Shown in pieces: positions 43,692-51,962 of a stretch of DNA of 64,000 nucleotides. The stretch comes from Roseiarcus sp049513815. GTDB lineage: Bacteria > Pseudomonadota > Alphaproteobacteria > Rhizobiales > Beijerinckiaceae. Each line of letters starts with the position of its first letter. The first letter of the stretch is position 1. A program made the position numbers and the translations under genes. Where the stretch lies: NCBI GenBank assembly GCA_049513815.1, contig JBEKVR010000005.1, positions 8,002 through 72,001 on the forward strand, written 5' to 3'. Below the pieces are notes generated by a model. It worked only from the letters and a program-made list of their open reading frames with translations, did no database searches and was not told the DNA's origin.

Positions 43692-44881
43692 AGGTTTCCC
43701 TTCGGCGTGACGGCCGCCAGCGGCGCGGTGCGGCCAAGCGCCGCTTCGGCGAGGACGATCGTCTGCGCGACCGCATCGTTGGGATTGGCGCTGGCCATCG
43801 CCGCCACGTCGGCGGCGGGCGGCGGCTCGGCCGACGAGGCGGGCGGCTCGCGCAGAAACGCCGCCACGCCGCGCGCCGCGGCGAGCAGCTCCTGATCGTG
43901 GCGATCGAGACGAGTCTGAGCGACACTTTGCAGCTCGGCGAGCGCGGCGTCGTAATTGGGGGTGAGAATGCGCGCCATCGCTTCATAGAGCTTGCCGCGC
44001 GCCTCTTCGACGGTATCGGGCGGAACGCCGTCGAGCGCCGCTGTGGCGGCCATCGAGGCGACCTCGAACCGGCCGTTCAAAATCGCCGCGCGCGCGAGTC
44101 CGAGCAGGAAGCCGCGACGAGCGTCCGGCGCCAGCGCGGCAAAGAAGCCGCGGAACTTGCTGAAGTTTTCCGGGTTGTCGATGGCCCCGGATTGAGCGAG
44201 CGCGCCGGCGAGGGTCTGCAGAAAAGCTTCGGCGTAGACCGAGCTGCCGAAGCGCGAGGCGTATTGCCGCGCCAACCGGGCGAGGCGTTCGACCTCGTGC
44301 TGGTCGGCTTCCAGCATGACTTCGCGCCGCAACGCCGCCTCTTCGACCAGCGTTCCAGGCGCCAAAAGGCGCGCGAGATCGAGCAGTTCGATCGCCTTGG
44401 CCGAATCGCGGCTGGTCTCGATCACCGATTGGGCGAAGGCCATCGGGCCGGCGAGCCGCAGAGGAAGGCGACGCGCGTCGATCCCCGACAGGCGTTTCTC
44501 GGCCTCGGCTTCGTTGCCGAGCACATAAGCGAGGGCCCCCCGCAGCAACGGGATTTCGCTGGGCGGAACAGCGCCGCTCTCAATCAGGCGGACGATGTCG
44601 CGCGGTTGGCCGCCGCTGAACAGATAGATGACGGCCGCGTCAGTTTCATGCTTCGATTGCCAGACTTCGGGTTTGGCCGCGACGATCGCGGCGCCGACGG
44701 CGCTGATTCGTTCAGCCTGGCTGGCGTAGGCCGCCTTGTCGCCGGCGGCGATGCGCACCTGAAGGTTCTGCAGATCCGAGGTCAGGTCGGAGATCGTCTG
44801 CGCCGACGCGACGGCGACGCCGCCGAGCGCGACGCCAATCGCGGTCGCCGCGAGCGCGCAGGCAAGGCGTCGCGCTCTCAC
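43688..44881 (-). CDS. motC: Periplasmic motor protein MotC
   Basis: MotC is a rhizobial periplasmic motility protein that binds MotB and is needed for torque. The 397-residue precursor has a signal peptide (LACALAATAIGVALGGVAVA) and a helical, TPR-like body. The segment EVWQSKHETDAAVIYLFSGG, then QPRDIVRLIESGAVPPSEIP, is diagnostic of the family. It is coupled by four-base overlaps to motB upstream and fliK downstream. The MotE-like protein encoded at 24244-24777 would be its chaperone. Confidence 0.93.
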   Translation of the reverse strand: MRARRLACALAATAIGVALGGVAVASAQTISDLTSDLQNLQVRIAAGDKAAYASQAERISAVGAAIVAAKPEVWQSKHETDAAVIYLFSGGQPRDIVRLIESGAVPPSEIPLLRGALAYVLGNEAEAEKRLSGIDARRLPLRLAGPMAFAQSVIETSRDSAKAIELLDLARLLAPGTLVEEAALRREVMLEADQHEVERLARLARQYASRFGSSVYAEAFLQTLAGALAQSGAIDNPENFSKFRGFFAALAPDARRGFLLGLARAAILNGRFEVASMAATAALDGVPPDTVEEARGKLYEAMARILTPNYDAALAELQSVAQTRLDRHDQELLAAARGVAAFLREPPASSAEPPPAADVAAMASANPNDAVAQTIVLAEAALGRTAPLAAVTPKGNL

Positions 44882-46095
44882 GGTTTGGCTCCCTTGATCA
44901 GGATTTCGATGCGGCGGTTCTCGGCAGCGAACGGGTGGGCTGGGTCGCGCAGTCGTTTGTCGGCGTAGCCCTCGATCCGCTCGAAACGGCTCTCCGGCAA
45001 TCCGGCGCGCGTGAGCATGTAGTAGGCCATCTGCGCGCGCGCCGACGACAGACGCCAGTTGTCATAGGTCGGCGACTTGTAGGGATGAGCGTCGGTGTGG
45101 CCGCGCACGACGACCAGACCGGGCTGCGGCTTGAGGATGGCGGCGATGGCGTCCATCGCCTGGATCAGCTGCGGCTGCGGTTCGGCCGAGCCGATCGCGA
45201 ACATCATGAAATTCATTTTGTCGGTGAGGCTGATCAGCAGGCCTTCGTCGGTCGCCTTGACGTCGACGGCCGGGCCCAGCCGCGCCGCGCCCGGCGGCGC
45301 GATTTGCAGCTCCAGCTCTTTCTGCAGGCGAGCGGCGGTCGCCGCGGTTGGCTTCGACTCGGCGGCGGCGGGCGCCGGCTTGGCCTCGTTGGCGGCTGCG
45401 GCAGGCGGCGTCGGCTCGACCTCAGTCGGTTGAGGCGTCGGCGCGGCGGCGACCGCCGGCGGTTTCGGCGGCTCGTTCGACTCCGTTTCAGGAGCGACCT
45501 GGCGCGCGGCCGAGCGGAACGGATCAGGGAGGCCGTCGTTCGCGGGCGCGCCGTTCGTCGCGTCGCGCTGCATGATCGCGAGCACGTTGGGCGAGGTCGA
45601 TCCGGCGATGGAATCGAGACTGCCGTAGGGGTCGGCGAACAACACGCCTTCGGTCATGTTCGCCTTGGGGGCCGCGGGATCGCCGAGGTTGGCCGCCGCG
45701 CCCGGCGGATTGCCGCCCGGCTTGTCGAGGCCGCTTGTCGCCGTCGGCGGCGGCGGGTCGTCCGGCGTCTTGGCGGCGCCGACTGGACCAGGCTGCTTCG
45801 ACTTTGCCGACTGAGTCCCGTCGGACGCATCGACCGCCGGAGTGGCCGAGCCGTCGCCGTGAATGCTCTTGGGCGTTCGCGACGATTCCTCGAGCTTCAC
45901 CGGGTTGAAATAGCGGGCGATGATCGTCTTGGTGTCTTTGTCGGTGGCGTTGATGATCCACAACACGAGAAAGAACGCCATCATCGCCGTCATGAAGTCG
46001 GCGAAGGCGATCTTCCAGGCGCCGCCGTGATGCTCTTCCTCGTGGCCGCCGCGGCGCCTGACGATGATGATCTCGGGATGCGGGGCGTCTTCCAT
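44878..46095 (-). CDS. motB: Flagellar stator protein MotB
   Basis: MotB anchors the stator to peptidoglycan. The 405-residue product has a short cytoplasmic start and one membrane span containing the proton-carrying Asp (WKIAFADFMTAMMAFFLVLW). A very long Pro/Ala-rich periplasmic linker follows, then an OmpA-like peptidoglycan-binding domain (VVRGHTDAHPYKSPTYDNWR, then LSSARAQMAYYMLTRAG). The long linker is typical of rhizobial MotB proteins, which bind MotC. Confidence 0.96.
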   Translation of the reverse strand: MEDAPHPEIIIVRRRGGHEEEHHGGAWKIAFADFMTAMMAFFLVLWIINATDKDTKTIIARYFNPVKLEESSRTPKSIHGDGSATPAVDASDGTQSAKSKQPGPVGAAKTPDDPPPPTATSGLDKPGGNPPGAAANLGDPAAPKANMTEGVLFADPYGSLDSIAGSTSPNVLAIMQRDATNGAPANDGLPDPFRSAARQVAPETESNEPPKPPAVAAAPTPQPTEVEPTPPAAAANEAKPAPAAAESKPTAATAARLQKELELQIAPPGAARLGPAVDVKATDEGLLISLTDKMNFMMFAIGSAEPQPQLIQAMDAIAAILKPQPGLVVVRGHTDAHPYKSPTYDNWRLSSARAQMAYYMLTRAGLPESRFERIEGYADKRLRDPAHPFAAENRRIEILIKGAKP

Positions 46096-46104
46096 GGAAG
46101 CGGG

Positions 46105-46854
46105 TTACCGAGCGAGCGAGGCGATGAGGTCGGCCCAAGGCTGTAGCTGGCTGCGAATCGTCGTTTCGTCGGCCTCGATCGAGACTTCGACGCCATGATC
46201 GGCGACGTACTCGACCTCGACGGCGAGATAGGCGACGCGTTCGCGCAGCGCGGCGAGAACGCGCTCCGGGCCGCGAATCTTGATCAGGCCGGGCGAGCCG
46301 CCGACCCGCAGCCGGGCGAGATTGTCGCACAACGCCTCGACGATTCGGTCGGCCGTCGCGCGCGTGACGAGCGGCTCGACGAGACGCGCCACGACCTCGG
46401 CGACCCGCTGTTCGATCTCCTGCAACCCGGCCGACACCGTCTCGGCGATCTGAGCGTATTCGTTGAGCTGGAAGTCGAGCTGCGCGAGCGTCGCCCGCTC
46501 GCGCTCGCCGGCGATTTCGCGCTCGATGTTTTCGGCCTCCTGAGCGCACGCCGCGGTGGCGCCGTCGCGGCAGCCGCGTTCGTAGGCCTCGGCGATTCGC
46601 GCTTCGATCTCCGCTTCGCTGGGAGCGGCGCGAGGGCGCGGCCGCGGCGCCGGCGCGCTTTCGTCGCGCGGCGGGGCGAGCTCGCGCAAGGCGCGGCCCA
46701 GGGGAACCGAAACACGCGCGTCGGGGTCCGGCACGGCGCGCAGCGTGCGCGGCTTGAACGGCGTCGGCGTCGGTCCTTGGGCGAACGGTTGCGCCTCCGC
46801 CTGGCCGAGCCGACCGAAGTGGTCGAGATACTGCATGATCGGAACCGGCTTCAT
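46105..46854 (-). CDS. fliH: FliH-like flagellar assembly protein
   Basis: The 249-residue protein has a Pro/Arg-rich N-terminus, a coiled-coil middle (EIEARIAEAYERGCRDGATA, then EAENIEREIAGERERATLAQ) and a C-terminal domain (RVGGSPGLIKIRGPERVLAA). This matches FliH, the regulator that binds FliI and docks it to the C ring. It overlaps fliF by four bases at its start and is nine bases from motB. FliH proteins diverge strongly, so the name depends partly on its position after fliF. Confidence 0.75.
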   Translation of the reverse strand: MKPVPIMQYLDHFGRLGQAEAQPFAQGPTPTPFKPRTLRAVPDPDARVSVPLGRALRELAPPRDESAPAPRPRPRAAPSEAEIEARIAEAYERGCRDGATAACAQEAENIEREIAGERERATLAQLDFQLNEYAQIAETVSAGLQEIEQRVAEVVARLVEPLVTRATADRIVEALCDNLARLRVGGSPGLIKIRGPERVLAALRERVAYLAVEVEYVADHGVEVSIEADETTIRSQLQPWADLIASLAR

Positions 46855-48551
46855 GCGTTCGCTCCCTCACGGATCCATTGCTTGAGAATCGCCGCCGCGA
46901 CCTCTTCGTCGAAATCGACCAGCTTCTGCAGATGGCGTTGCGGACTCTTGTCCTTGCGCGCCACGAGCTCCTTGAGGAAGTCGTCGCGCTCGTCGTTGGC
47001 GTCGATGAGGAAGTTCGGCTCCGGCCCGCCGAGACTGCCGAGCGCGATCGCCGGGCCGCCGGGACCGCCCGGCCCGTCGAGCGCCGACATCGGCGGCGGC
47101 AGTTCGCTCAAGCCCCCGGCGAACGCCGAGGCCGACTCGGCAGGCGGCGCGAGCAGCATGCGCGTCGCCGGCCGCAGGCCGAACCACAGCAGCAGCAGCG
47201 CGACGAGGACGATGGCGCCCGAGCTGACGAACGACCCGGCCTGGCGCGCCAACGTCTCGAGCAGAGACGGCGGCTCGACCGGAGCGAGATCGCGGGCGGA
47301 ATCGGCGGCGAAATCGACGACGGCGATCTTGACCAGGTCGCCGCGGTCCTTGCGCAAGCCGGCGGCGGTCGTCACCAACTGCTCGATTTCCTGGACCTGC
47401 TTGCTCAGCGCGTCGGGCGCCGGCTTGTCGCCGAGCGAGGCCGTCAGCGACGCCTTGTTGATCAGCACCGCCACCGACAGGCCGTCGATGACGAAGCCGG
47501 CGCTGGTGGTGGTGATCTGCTTGGAGGAAACCTCGTAGTTGGTCAGCTCCTCCTTCTTGTCGGTGGCGTCGCTCGACTGCTTGGAGTCGCTCGTCTGCGG
47601 CTTGTTGGCGGGCAGGTTGGCCGCGACCCCAGCCGCGGGCTGGCCGGCCGCGTTCTGCGAGTTCTGCTTTTCCTTGACCACCCGCACCGACCGCTCGACG
47701 CGCTGGTCGGGGTTGTAAATCGTCTCGTTGGTCTGGGTCTTGTCGGCGTTGAGCCGCGCCGCGACGCTGACCTGGAAATTGTGCAGGCTGAGATAGGGCG
47801 CGAGGGTGGTGGTGATCTTCTCGCGCAGTTCCTGCGAAACCTCCTTTTCCAGGCCAAGCAGGTTGTCGGGCGACTTCTCGAGGTTATCCGGGCCGCTGGC
47901 GAGCAGCCGGCCGTCGACGTTGAGGACGGTGACCTCGTCGGTCTTCATGTTGGGGATCGCCGCGGCGACGAGGTGGCGGATCGAATCGCCGACCGAGCGA
48001 TCGTCGCCGCCGTCGGTGCGGACGATCACCGAGGCCGAGGGCGACTGCTTTTCGCGGCGGAACGAGCCTTCGTCGGACATGACGATATGGACGCGCGCCG
48101 CCTTGACGCCGCGAATCATCTGGATGGTGCGCGCCAGCTCGCCCTCCATCGCGCGGACGCGCGTCACCTCCTGCATGAACGAGGTCAGGCCGAGCGAGCC
48201 GAGCTTGTCGTAGAGTTCGTTGCCGATGCTGCCGGAATGCGGCAGGCCCTTTTCCGCCAACATCATGCGGGCCGACGCCGCCTGCCCGACCGGCACCGTC
48301 ACCGCCGCCCCGTCGGCGCTGACGTCGAAATTGATCCCCGCTTCGCGCAGGCTCGAGCCGATGCTGACGACGTCGTCGCGGTCGAGGCCGGAATAGAGCG
48401 TCTCGCTCGACGGCCGGCTGAGGTAATAGCCGGCGAAGGTGATGGCGCCGAAGACGGCGACGCCGATCATCGCCAGCGCCATCAGGCGCTTGCCGCCGAG
48501 GGCGAGCAGATTCGCCAGCAACCGTTCGACCTGCGCCAATGCGTTGTTCAT
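46851..48551 (-). CDS. fliF: Flagellar MS-ring protein FliF
   Basis: FliF forms the MS ring, the first structure assembled. The 566-residue product has two membrane spans, near the N-terminus (LMALAMIGVAVFGAITFAGY) and near residue 450 (SGAIVLVALLLLWFGLRPAT). Between them are the ring-building domains (GLPHSGSIGNELYDKLGSLG, then LTSFMQEVTRVRAMEGELAR). The C-terminal tail that binds FliG ends ILKQWIREG. It heads the minus-strand operon fliF-fliH-motB-motC-fliK-transglycosylase. Confidence 0.97.
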   Translation of the reverse strand: MNNALAQVERLLANLLALGGKRLMALAMIGVAVFGAITFAGYYLSRPSSETLYSGLDRDDVVSIGSSLREAGINFDVSADGAAVTVPVGQAASARMMLAEKGLPHSGSIGNELYDKLGSLGLTSFMQEVTRVRAMEGELARTIQMIRGVKAARVHIVMSDEGSFRREKQSPSASVIVRTDGGDDRSVGDSIRHLVAAAIPNMKTDEVTVLNVDGRLLASGPDNLEKSPDNLLGLEKEVSQELREKITTTLAPYLSLHNFQVSVAARLNADKTQTNETIYNPDQRVERSVRVVKEKQNSQNAAGQPAAGVAANLPANKPQTSDSKQSSDATDKKEELTNYEVSSKQITTTSAGFVIDGLSVAVLINKASLTASLGDKPAPDALSKQVQEIEQLVTTAAGLRKDRGDLVKIAVVDFAADSARDLAPVEPPSLLETLARQAGSFVSSGAIVLVALLLLWFGLRPATRMLLAPPAESASAFAGGLSELPPPMSALDGPGGPGGPAIALGSLGGPEPNFLIDANDERDDFLKELVARKDKSPQRHLQKLVDFDEEVAAAILKQWIREGANA

Positions 48552-48669
48552 CTCGCCCGCGCTCGCACGCCCTGCCGTCGCGACCCAGATGCGGTCGCGA
48601 CGCCTCGCCGCAGATTCGGCGACGGAGCTTGCGCGGGCATTGCGCGGGGCGAGCGCCCAGAGCGCATTG

Positions 48670-48800
48670 CTTTTGGGTTGATCCCCTTTCCGCCGTCATG
48701 GCCGGGCATGACCCGGCCAAACAAGCGCCGCAGGGCCGTCATCGAGATGCGAGACTCAGCGGCTCAGCCTGGATGGCCGGGTCAAGCCCGGCCATGACGC
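48670..48800. repeat. REP-like composite palindromic element, copy 2
   Basis: It has the same architecture as the element at 39634-39780. A left flank (CTTTTGGGTTGATCCCCTTT) precedes CCGTC plus the palindrome ATGGCCGGG-loop-CCCGGCCA at 48698-48719, and an inverted partner lies at 48773-48795. Two copies 9 kb apart, both in intergenic DNA next to flagellar operon ends, point to a dispersed family in this genome. Confidence 0.75.
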
Positions 48801-49079
48801 AAGAGAGCGAGCGAGGCGCTGGCCGCGGCCGATGCGAAGCCAACGTCGCGGCGCCTAAAATTTGGCGCGCTGCGGTCCGGCTTTACCTTATCTTAAGACC
48901 CGTGTCGCAGGTTGGGCGGGACTGAACCGGGTCGGTCCGCGTTTCGCGGTTGCCGGTTTCGGCGTCACACGGCGATTAGTTCCTGCGTATCGGGGCTAAA
49001 GGCATAAGGCCGCTTCGTCGTCTCGGTGCAAATCCGAAATGTCACACGGTTTCGTGATTTCACGGACAGGAGCACCCTT
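48801..49079 (+). promoter_or_regulatory. Flagellin leader region
   Basis: This segment separates the divergent fliF operon and the flagellin gene. A GACAGGAG ribosome-binding site ends seven bases before the flagellin ATG. The A+T-richer patches TTTACCTTATCTTAAG (about 48881) and GGCTAAAGGCATAAGG (about 48992) are candidate promoter elements, but I cannot match either to a sigma-28 or sigma-54 consensus with confidence. The long leader is a natural target for FlbT/FlaF control. Confidence 0.35.
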
Positions 49080-50045
49080 ATGAGTTCGATTCTCACCAAT
49101 GCCTCGGCCCTCAGCGCGCTGCAGTCCCTGCGCGAGACGCAGTCGGCCCTGAAGACGACCGAAAACCAGGTTTCGACCGGTCTCGCGGTCTCCAGCGCCG
49201 CCGACAACGCCGCCTACTGGTCGATCGCGACCCAGCTCAACTCCGACAGCGGCGTCGTCACCGCGGCCGACCAGGCGCTCTCGCAGAGCCAGTCGGTGCT
49301 GTCGACCGCCACTTCGGCGATTGGCTCGATCGTCAGCACGATCAAGTCGATCCAGACGGCGCTGACCGAAGCGACCAACCCGGGCGCCGATATCGGCCAG
49401 ATCGCCACGACGCTCACCTCGCTCGGCCAGCAACTGAGCGACGCGGTCAACGGCGCTTCGTTCAATGGTCTCAACGTCCTCGACGGCACGCAAGCGACCG
49501 CTGGAGCGACCGCAGGAACGATATCGTTCGTGTCCGGCTTCAACGCAACCGCCACCGGCGGCACAGTCAATACAATCGGCTTGGCTACCCAGGCGCTGAT
49601 CGCAACGACCGCGGGCGTCGCTGCTGGCGCCACCGCGAAGAGCGGCCTTCTCGAGGGCGGAACCGGAAGCGCTGCGGGCACCGGCGTCGACTTGACCGGC
49701 ATCGGAGCTGCGCTTAGCACGGCTTACGGCACCGGCAACGCCGCCGGCGCGACTGCCGCCGCCGCCCTCGCCAACACGGACCTGGGGGGCGTCGCCACGG
49801 TGCTCAACGCTGTGACGAATTACGCCGCGCAGATCGGCGCCACCCAGGACCGCATGACCGCGGCCTCGACATTCAACAGCGCGCTGACCACCAACTACTC
49901 GACCGGCGTCAGCGCCCTCGTCGACGCCGACATGAACCAGGCCTCGACCCGTCTGCAGGCGCTGCAGACGCAGGAACAGCTCGGCATTCAGTCGCTGTCG
50001 ATCGCCAACCAGAACGCCCAGCTCATCCTCAAGCTGTTTCCCTGA
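49080..50045 (+). CDS. fliC: Flagellin
   Basis: This is the filament subunit, 321 residues. The N-terminal helix is SSILTNASALSALQSLRETQ, then SALKTTENQVSTGLAVSSAA DNAAYWSIA; the C-terminal helix is ASTRLQALQTQEQLGIQSLS, then IANQNAQLILKLF. These ends define the D0/D1 core. The central part (about 140-245) is short and almost entirely Ala/Gly/Thr, so the outer domains are minimal, as in small rhizobial flagellins. It is a single plus-strand gene with AGGAG seven bases before the ATG. The neighbouring TPR-glycosyltransferase gene at 51963-53987 could modify it. Confidence 0.96.
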   Translation: MSSILTNASALSALQSLRETQSALKTTENQVSTGLAVSSAADNAAYWSIATQLNSDSGVVTAADQALSQSQSVLSTATSAIGSIVSTIKSIQTALTEATNPGADIGQIATTLTSLGQQLSDAVNGASFNGLNVLDGTQATAGATAGTISFVSGFNATATGGTVNTIGLATQALIATTAGVAAGATAKSGLLEGGTGSAAGTGVDLTGIGAALSTAYGTGNAAGATAAAALANTDLGGVATVLNAVTNYAAQIGATQDRMTAASTFNSALTTNYSTGVSALVDADMNQASTRLQALQTQEQLGIQSLSIANQNAQLILKLFP

Positions 50046-50064
50046 GCTGATCGAAGCGCTACGA

Positions 50065-50087
50065 CGCCTGCGACGTCATCGCAGGCG
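50065..50087 (+). terminator. Hairpin after the flagellin gene
   Basis: CGCCTGCGA at 50065-50073 pairs perfectly with TCGCAGGCG at 50079-50087 around a five-base loop, 20 bases after the flagellin stop. No T run follows, so it may protect the mRNA end or assist termination rather than be a full intrinsic terminator. Confidence 0.45.
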
Positions 50088-50315
50088 CCGGCGCCGATGA
50101 AGAGGAAGGCGCGCCGCCGGCGCGCTCCTGCCGGGCGGCGTTCGCCCGGCCAATCGCCAAAGACAGTGCGGCGCAAGACGACCGCTCCTGTAGCGACCGC
50201 GCTCCCCTGGTAGTCACCAACGAAAAGCCAACCAAAGCCAACCCCTGGCCGTCCGCGTCGTCGGCCCCTCGAATTGCTCCAGCGAAGGGACGGCGGCGCG
50301 CGCCAGGCGCGACGC

Positions 50316-50358
50316 AAACGAGACGCCCGCCACGCAGTCGCGCGGCGGGCGTTTCGTT
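50316..50358. terminator. Bidirectional terminator between flagellin and ftcR
   Basis: AACGA-G-ACGCCCGCC pairs with GGCGGGCGT-T-TCGTT around a GC-rich loop, leaving A-rich sequence on one side and T-rich on the other. The arrangement suits termination of both convergent genes. It is about 55 bases after the ftcR stop when read in that direction. Confidence 0.65.
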
Positions 50359-50413
50359 ATTCGGACGTCCCTTCTCCCCGCAAGCGGGGAGAGGGGAATG
50401 GCGCCGCGCCGGC

Positions 50414-51085
50414 TCAGCGGCGCTCGATGCAGTAGCCGAGATAGCGTTTCGAATCGATCGGGTCGTAGCCGAGCCGATGCTTGAGCTTCTTGCGCAGCTT
50501 GCTGATGTGGCTCTCGACCACGTTCTCGTCGACGTTCTCGTCGAACAGGCCGTAGACGGCGTTGAAGATCTGCGTCTTGGTGACGCGGCGGCCGCGGTTG
50601 CGAACGAGGTATTCGAGGATGCGGCACTCGCGCCGCGGCAGCGGCAGCGGCACGTCCTTCACTTCCGGCTCGCGCCCGTCGAGATAGACGCGCAGCTCGC
50701 CGATCGTCACGTGGCTTTGCTCGCCGAGCGCGCGACGGCTGATCGCGCCGACCCGGGCGAGGATTTCGCGCACGTGCACCGGCTTGCGCAGCACGTCGTC
50801 GACGCCGGCGGCGAACATTTCGAGCGTCTCGTCGAGCGACTGGCGATCGTTGAGGCAGAGCACCGGAGCTTTCGAGCGCTCGCGGATGAGCTTGGGGAGA
50901 GTCTCGCGATTGGTGCAGTCGCCGATCAGGAACGCCTCGACGGCGCACATGTCGTTGTCGCTGACCTTGCCGATCCATTCCTGAAATTCGCCGGGATCGA
51001 TTCCGGCCGTTGAAACGCCTTCGCGGTCGAAACCCGACGCGTAACCCCCCGCAACGAGGTCGCGTTCGTCGACAATGATGTACAT
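50414..51085 (-). CDS. ftcR: Flagellar transcriptional regulator FtcR
   Basis: FtcR is a rhizobial two-component-type regulator needed for flagellar gene expression. The 223-residue product has an atypical receiver domain. It keeps the conserved Lys in DVLRKPVHVREIL and an acidic VDERD pocket near the start, but the phosphoacceptor position is not canonical. The OmpR/CtrA-type winged helix follows (LPLPRRECRILEYLVRNRGR, then RVTKTQIFNAVYG, then NVVESHISKLRKKLKHRLG). It is divergent from the PilZ-like gene, and the spacer contains a CtrA-type site. Confidence 0.92.
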   Translation of the reverse strand: MYIIVDERDLVAGGYASGFDREGVSTAGIDPGEFQEWIGKVSDNDMCAVEAFLIGDCTNRETLPKLIRERSKAPVLCLNDRQSLDETLEMFAAGVDDVLRKPVHVREILARVGAISRRALGEQSHVTIGELRVYLDGREPEVKDVPLPLPRRECRILEYLVRNRGRRVTKTQIFNAVYGLFDENVDENVVESHISKLRKKLKHRLGYDPIDSKRYLGYCIERR

Positions 51086-51473
51086 GAAACTGCCCCGTGA
51101 GATCTATCAGCCTACACGCTGGATCTACTGACGCTACACACACGCGAGCCGGCGATCGGGCGAAAGACTTCGCTCGGCCATGGCCGCGAGAGACGAGGTG
51201 GAAAAGCGCGGCGCCGTCGCATTCGACCGTGAGCGGCGCGAACCGGCGCCGTTCGAGTCACTCTTTGTCGGCGGCGGCCACGAATCGCCGGTGTTGCTCC
51301 CCAATTCCCAAGAGGAAACTTACGTAGAGCATGGTTAACAACCCCTTAATCGCATTTCCTCTAGGGCAACTTTCCCGGTCCGCGGCGACCGAATCGGCAA
51401 CGGATTGGCAAGACGCGGCGGTTACGTTCGCGTTCTCGGCCGCGCCGGCCGTTGCACGGATTCGAACGGCGAC
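51086..51473. other. Divergent regulatory region of ftcR and the PilZ-like gene
   Basis: No gene is seen in these 388 bases. The right half is A+T-richer than its surroundings (about 51297-51370) and contains a perfect TTAA-N7-TTAA site, consistent with promoters firing in both directions. Frames that cross it lack ribosome-binding sites. Confidence 0.5.
51335..51349. promoter_or_regulatory. Candidate CtrA box (TTAA-N7-TTAA)
   Basis: TTAACAACCCCTTAA is a perfect full CtrA recognition site, 125 bases before the PilZ-like start and 250 bases before ftcR. In sequence of about two-thirds G+C, such a site is expected by chance far less than once in this window. CtrA control of flagellar regulators is well known in alphaproteobacteria; occupancy here is inference. 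Confidence 0.55.
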
Positions 51474-51947
51474 ATGAGCGATCTCCTCGAAGGCGTCCGC
51501 AGCGCTTCCCCGCGCGACGACCGCGCGTTGGCGCGCGTTATGGCGCGGCGCGGCCAGGTCGCTTACGCCGTCTTCGACTCCGTTCGCGAAACGCCGCGTG
51601 CCGAAACGCCGCGCCCGAAGCCCACGGGGCGCGAGCTGCGCCTGGCGGGACGACGGCGCACCCGGATGCGCTCGGCCAAGATCCTCGACGCGGCCAATGC
51701 GTTTGTTTCCGACTGCCTGATCTACGACCGCTCGGCGACCGGGCTCAGACTGACGCTGGCGCGCGACGTCGGCCTGCCGCCGCAGTTTCAGGTGCACGAC
51801 GACGAGACCGGCGCGGTTGAATTGGTCGCGACCGTCTGGCGACGCGGCGCGACGCTCGGCGCGCGCTTCTGCGGCTACGGCGCGTCGACGCTGAAGCCGA
51901 GCGAGCGCGCCGCGCTCAGAGGCCGCTACTACGCCGTGCGCGGCTGA
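51474..51947 (+). CDS. PilZ-like domain protein
   Basis: The 157-residue protein has an Arg-rich N-terminal half (ELRLAGRRRTRMRSAKILDA). Its C-terminal half has the look of a small PilZ-type beta-barrel: CLIYDRSATGLRLTLARDVG, then FQVHDDETGAVELVATVWRR and GATLGARF. PilZ domains bind cyclic di-GMP through an RxxxR motif and a D/NxSxxG motif. DRSATG fits the second, and the Arg-rich stretch before it could supply the first. A cyclase is encoded at 40277-41284. I chose the ATG at 51474 because sequence further upstream looks non-coding. Confidence 0.65.
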   Translation: MSDLLEGVRSASPRDDRALARVMARRGQVAYAVFDSVRETPRAETPRPKPTGRELRLAGRRRTRMRSAKILDAANAFVSDCLIYDRSATGLRLTLARDVGLPPQFQVHDDETGAVELVATVWRRGATLGARFCGYGASTLKPSERAALRGRYYAVRG

Positions 51948-51962
51948 ACGCGCGACGGCGTC

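Larger units (their letters stand above)
50046..50413. other. Intergenic region between flagellin and ftcR, with hairpins
   Basis: No gene is seen. The 368 bases separate the convergent flagellin and ftcR genes and contain the two hairpins listed separately, plus G+C-rich inverted fragments around 50108-50132. Confidence 0.6.
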
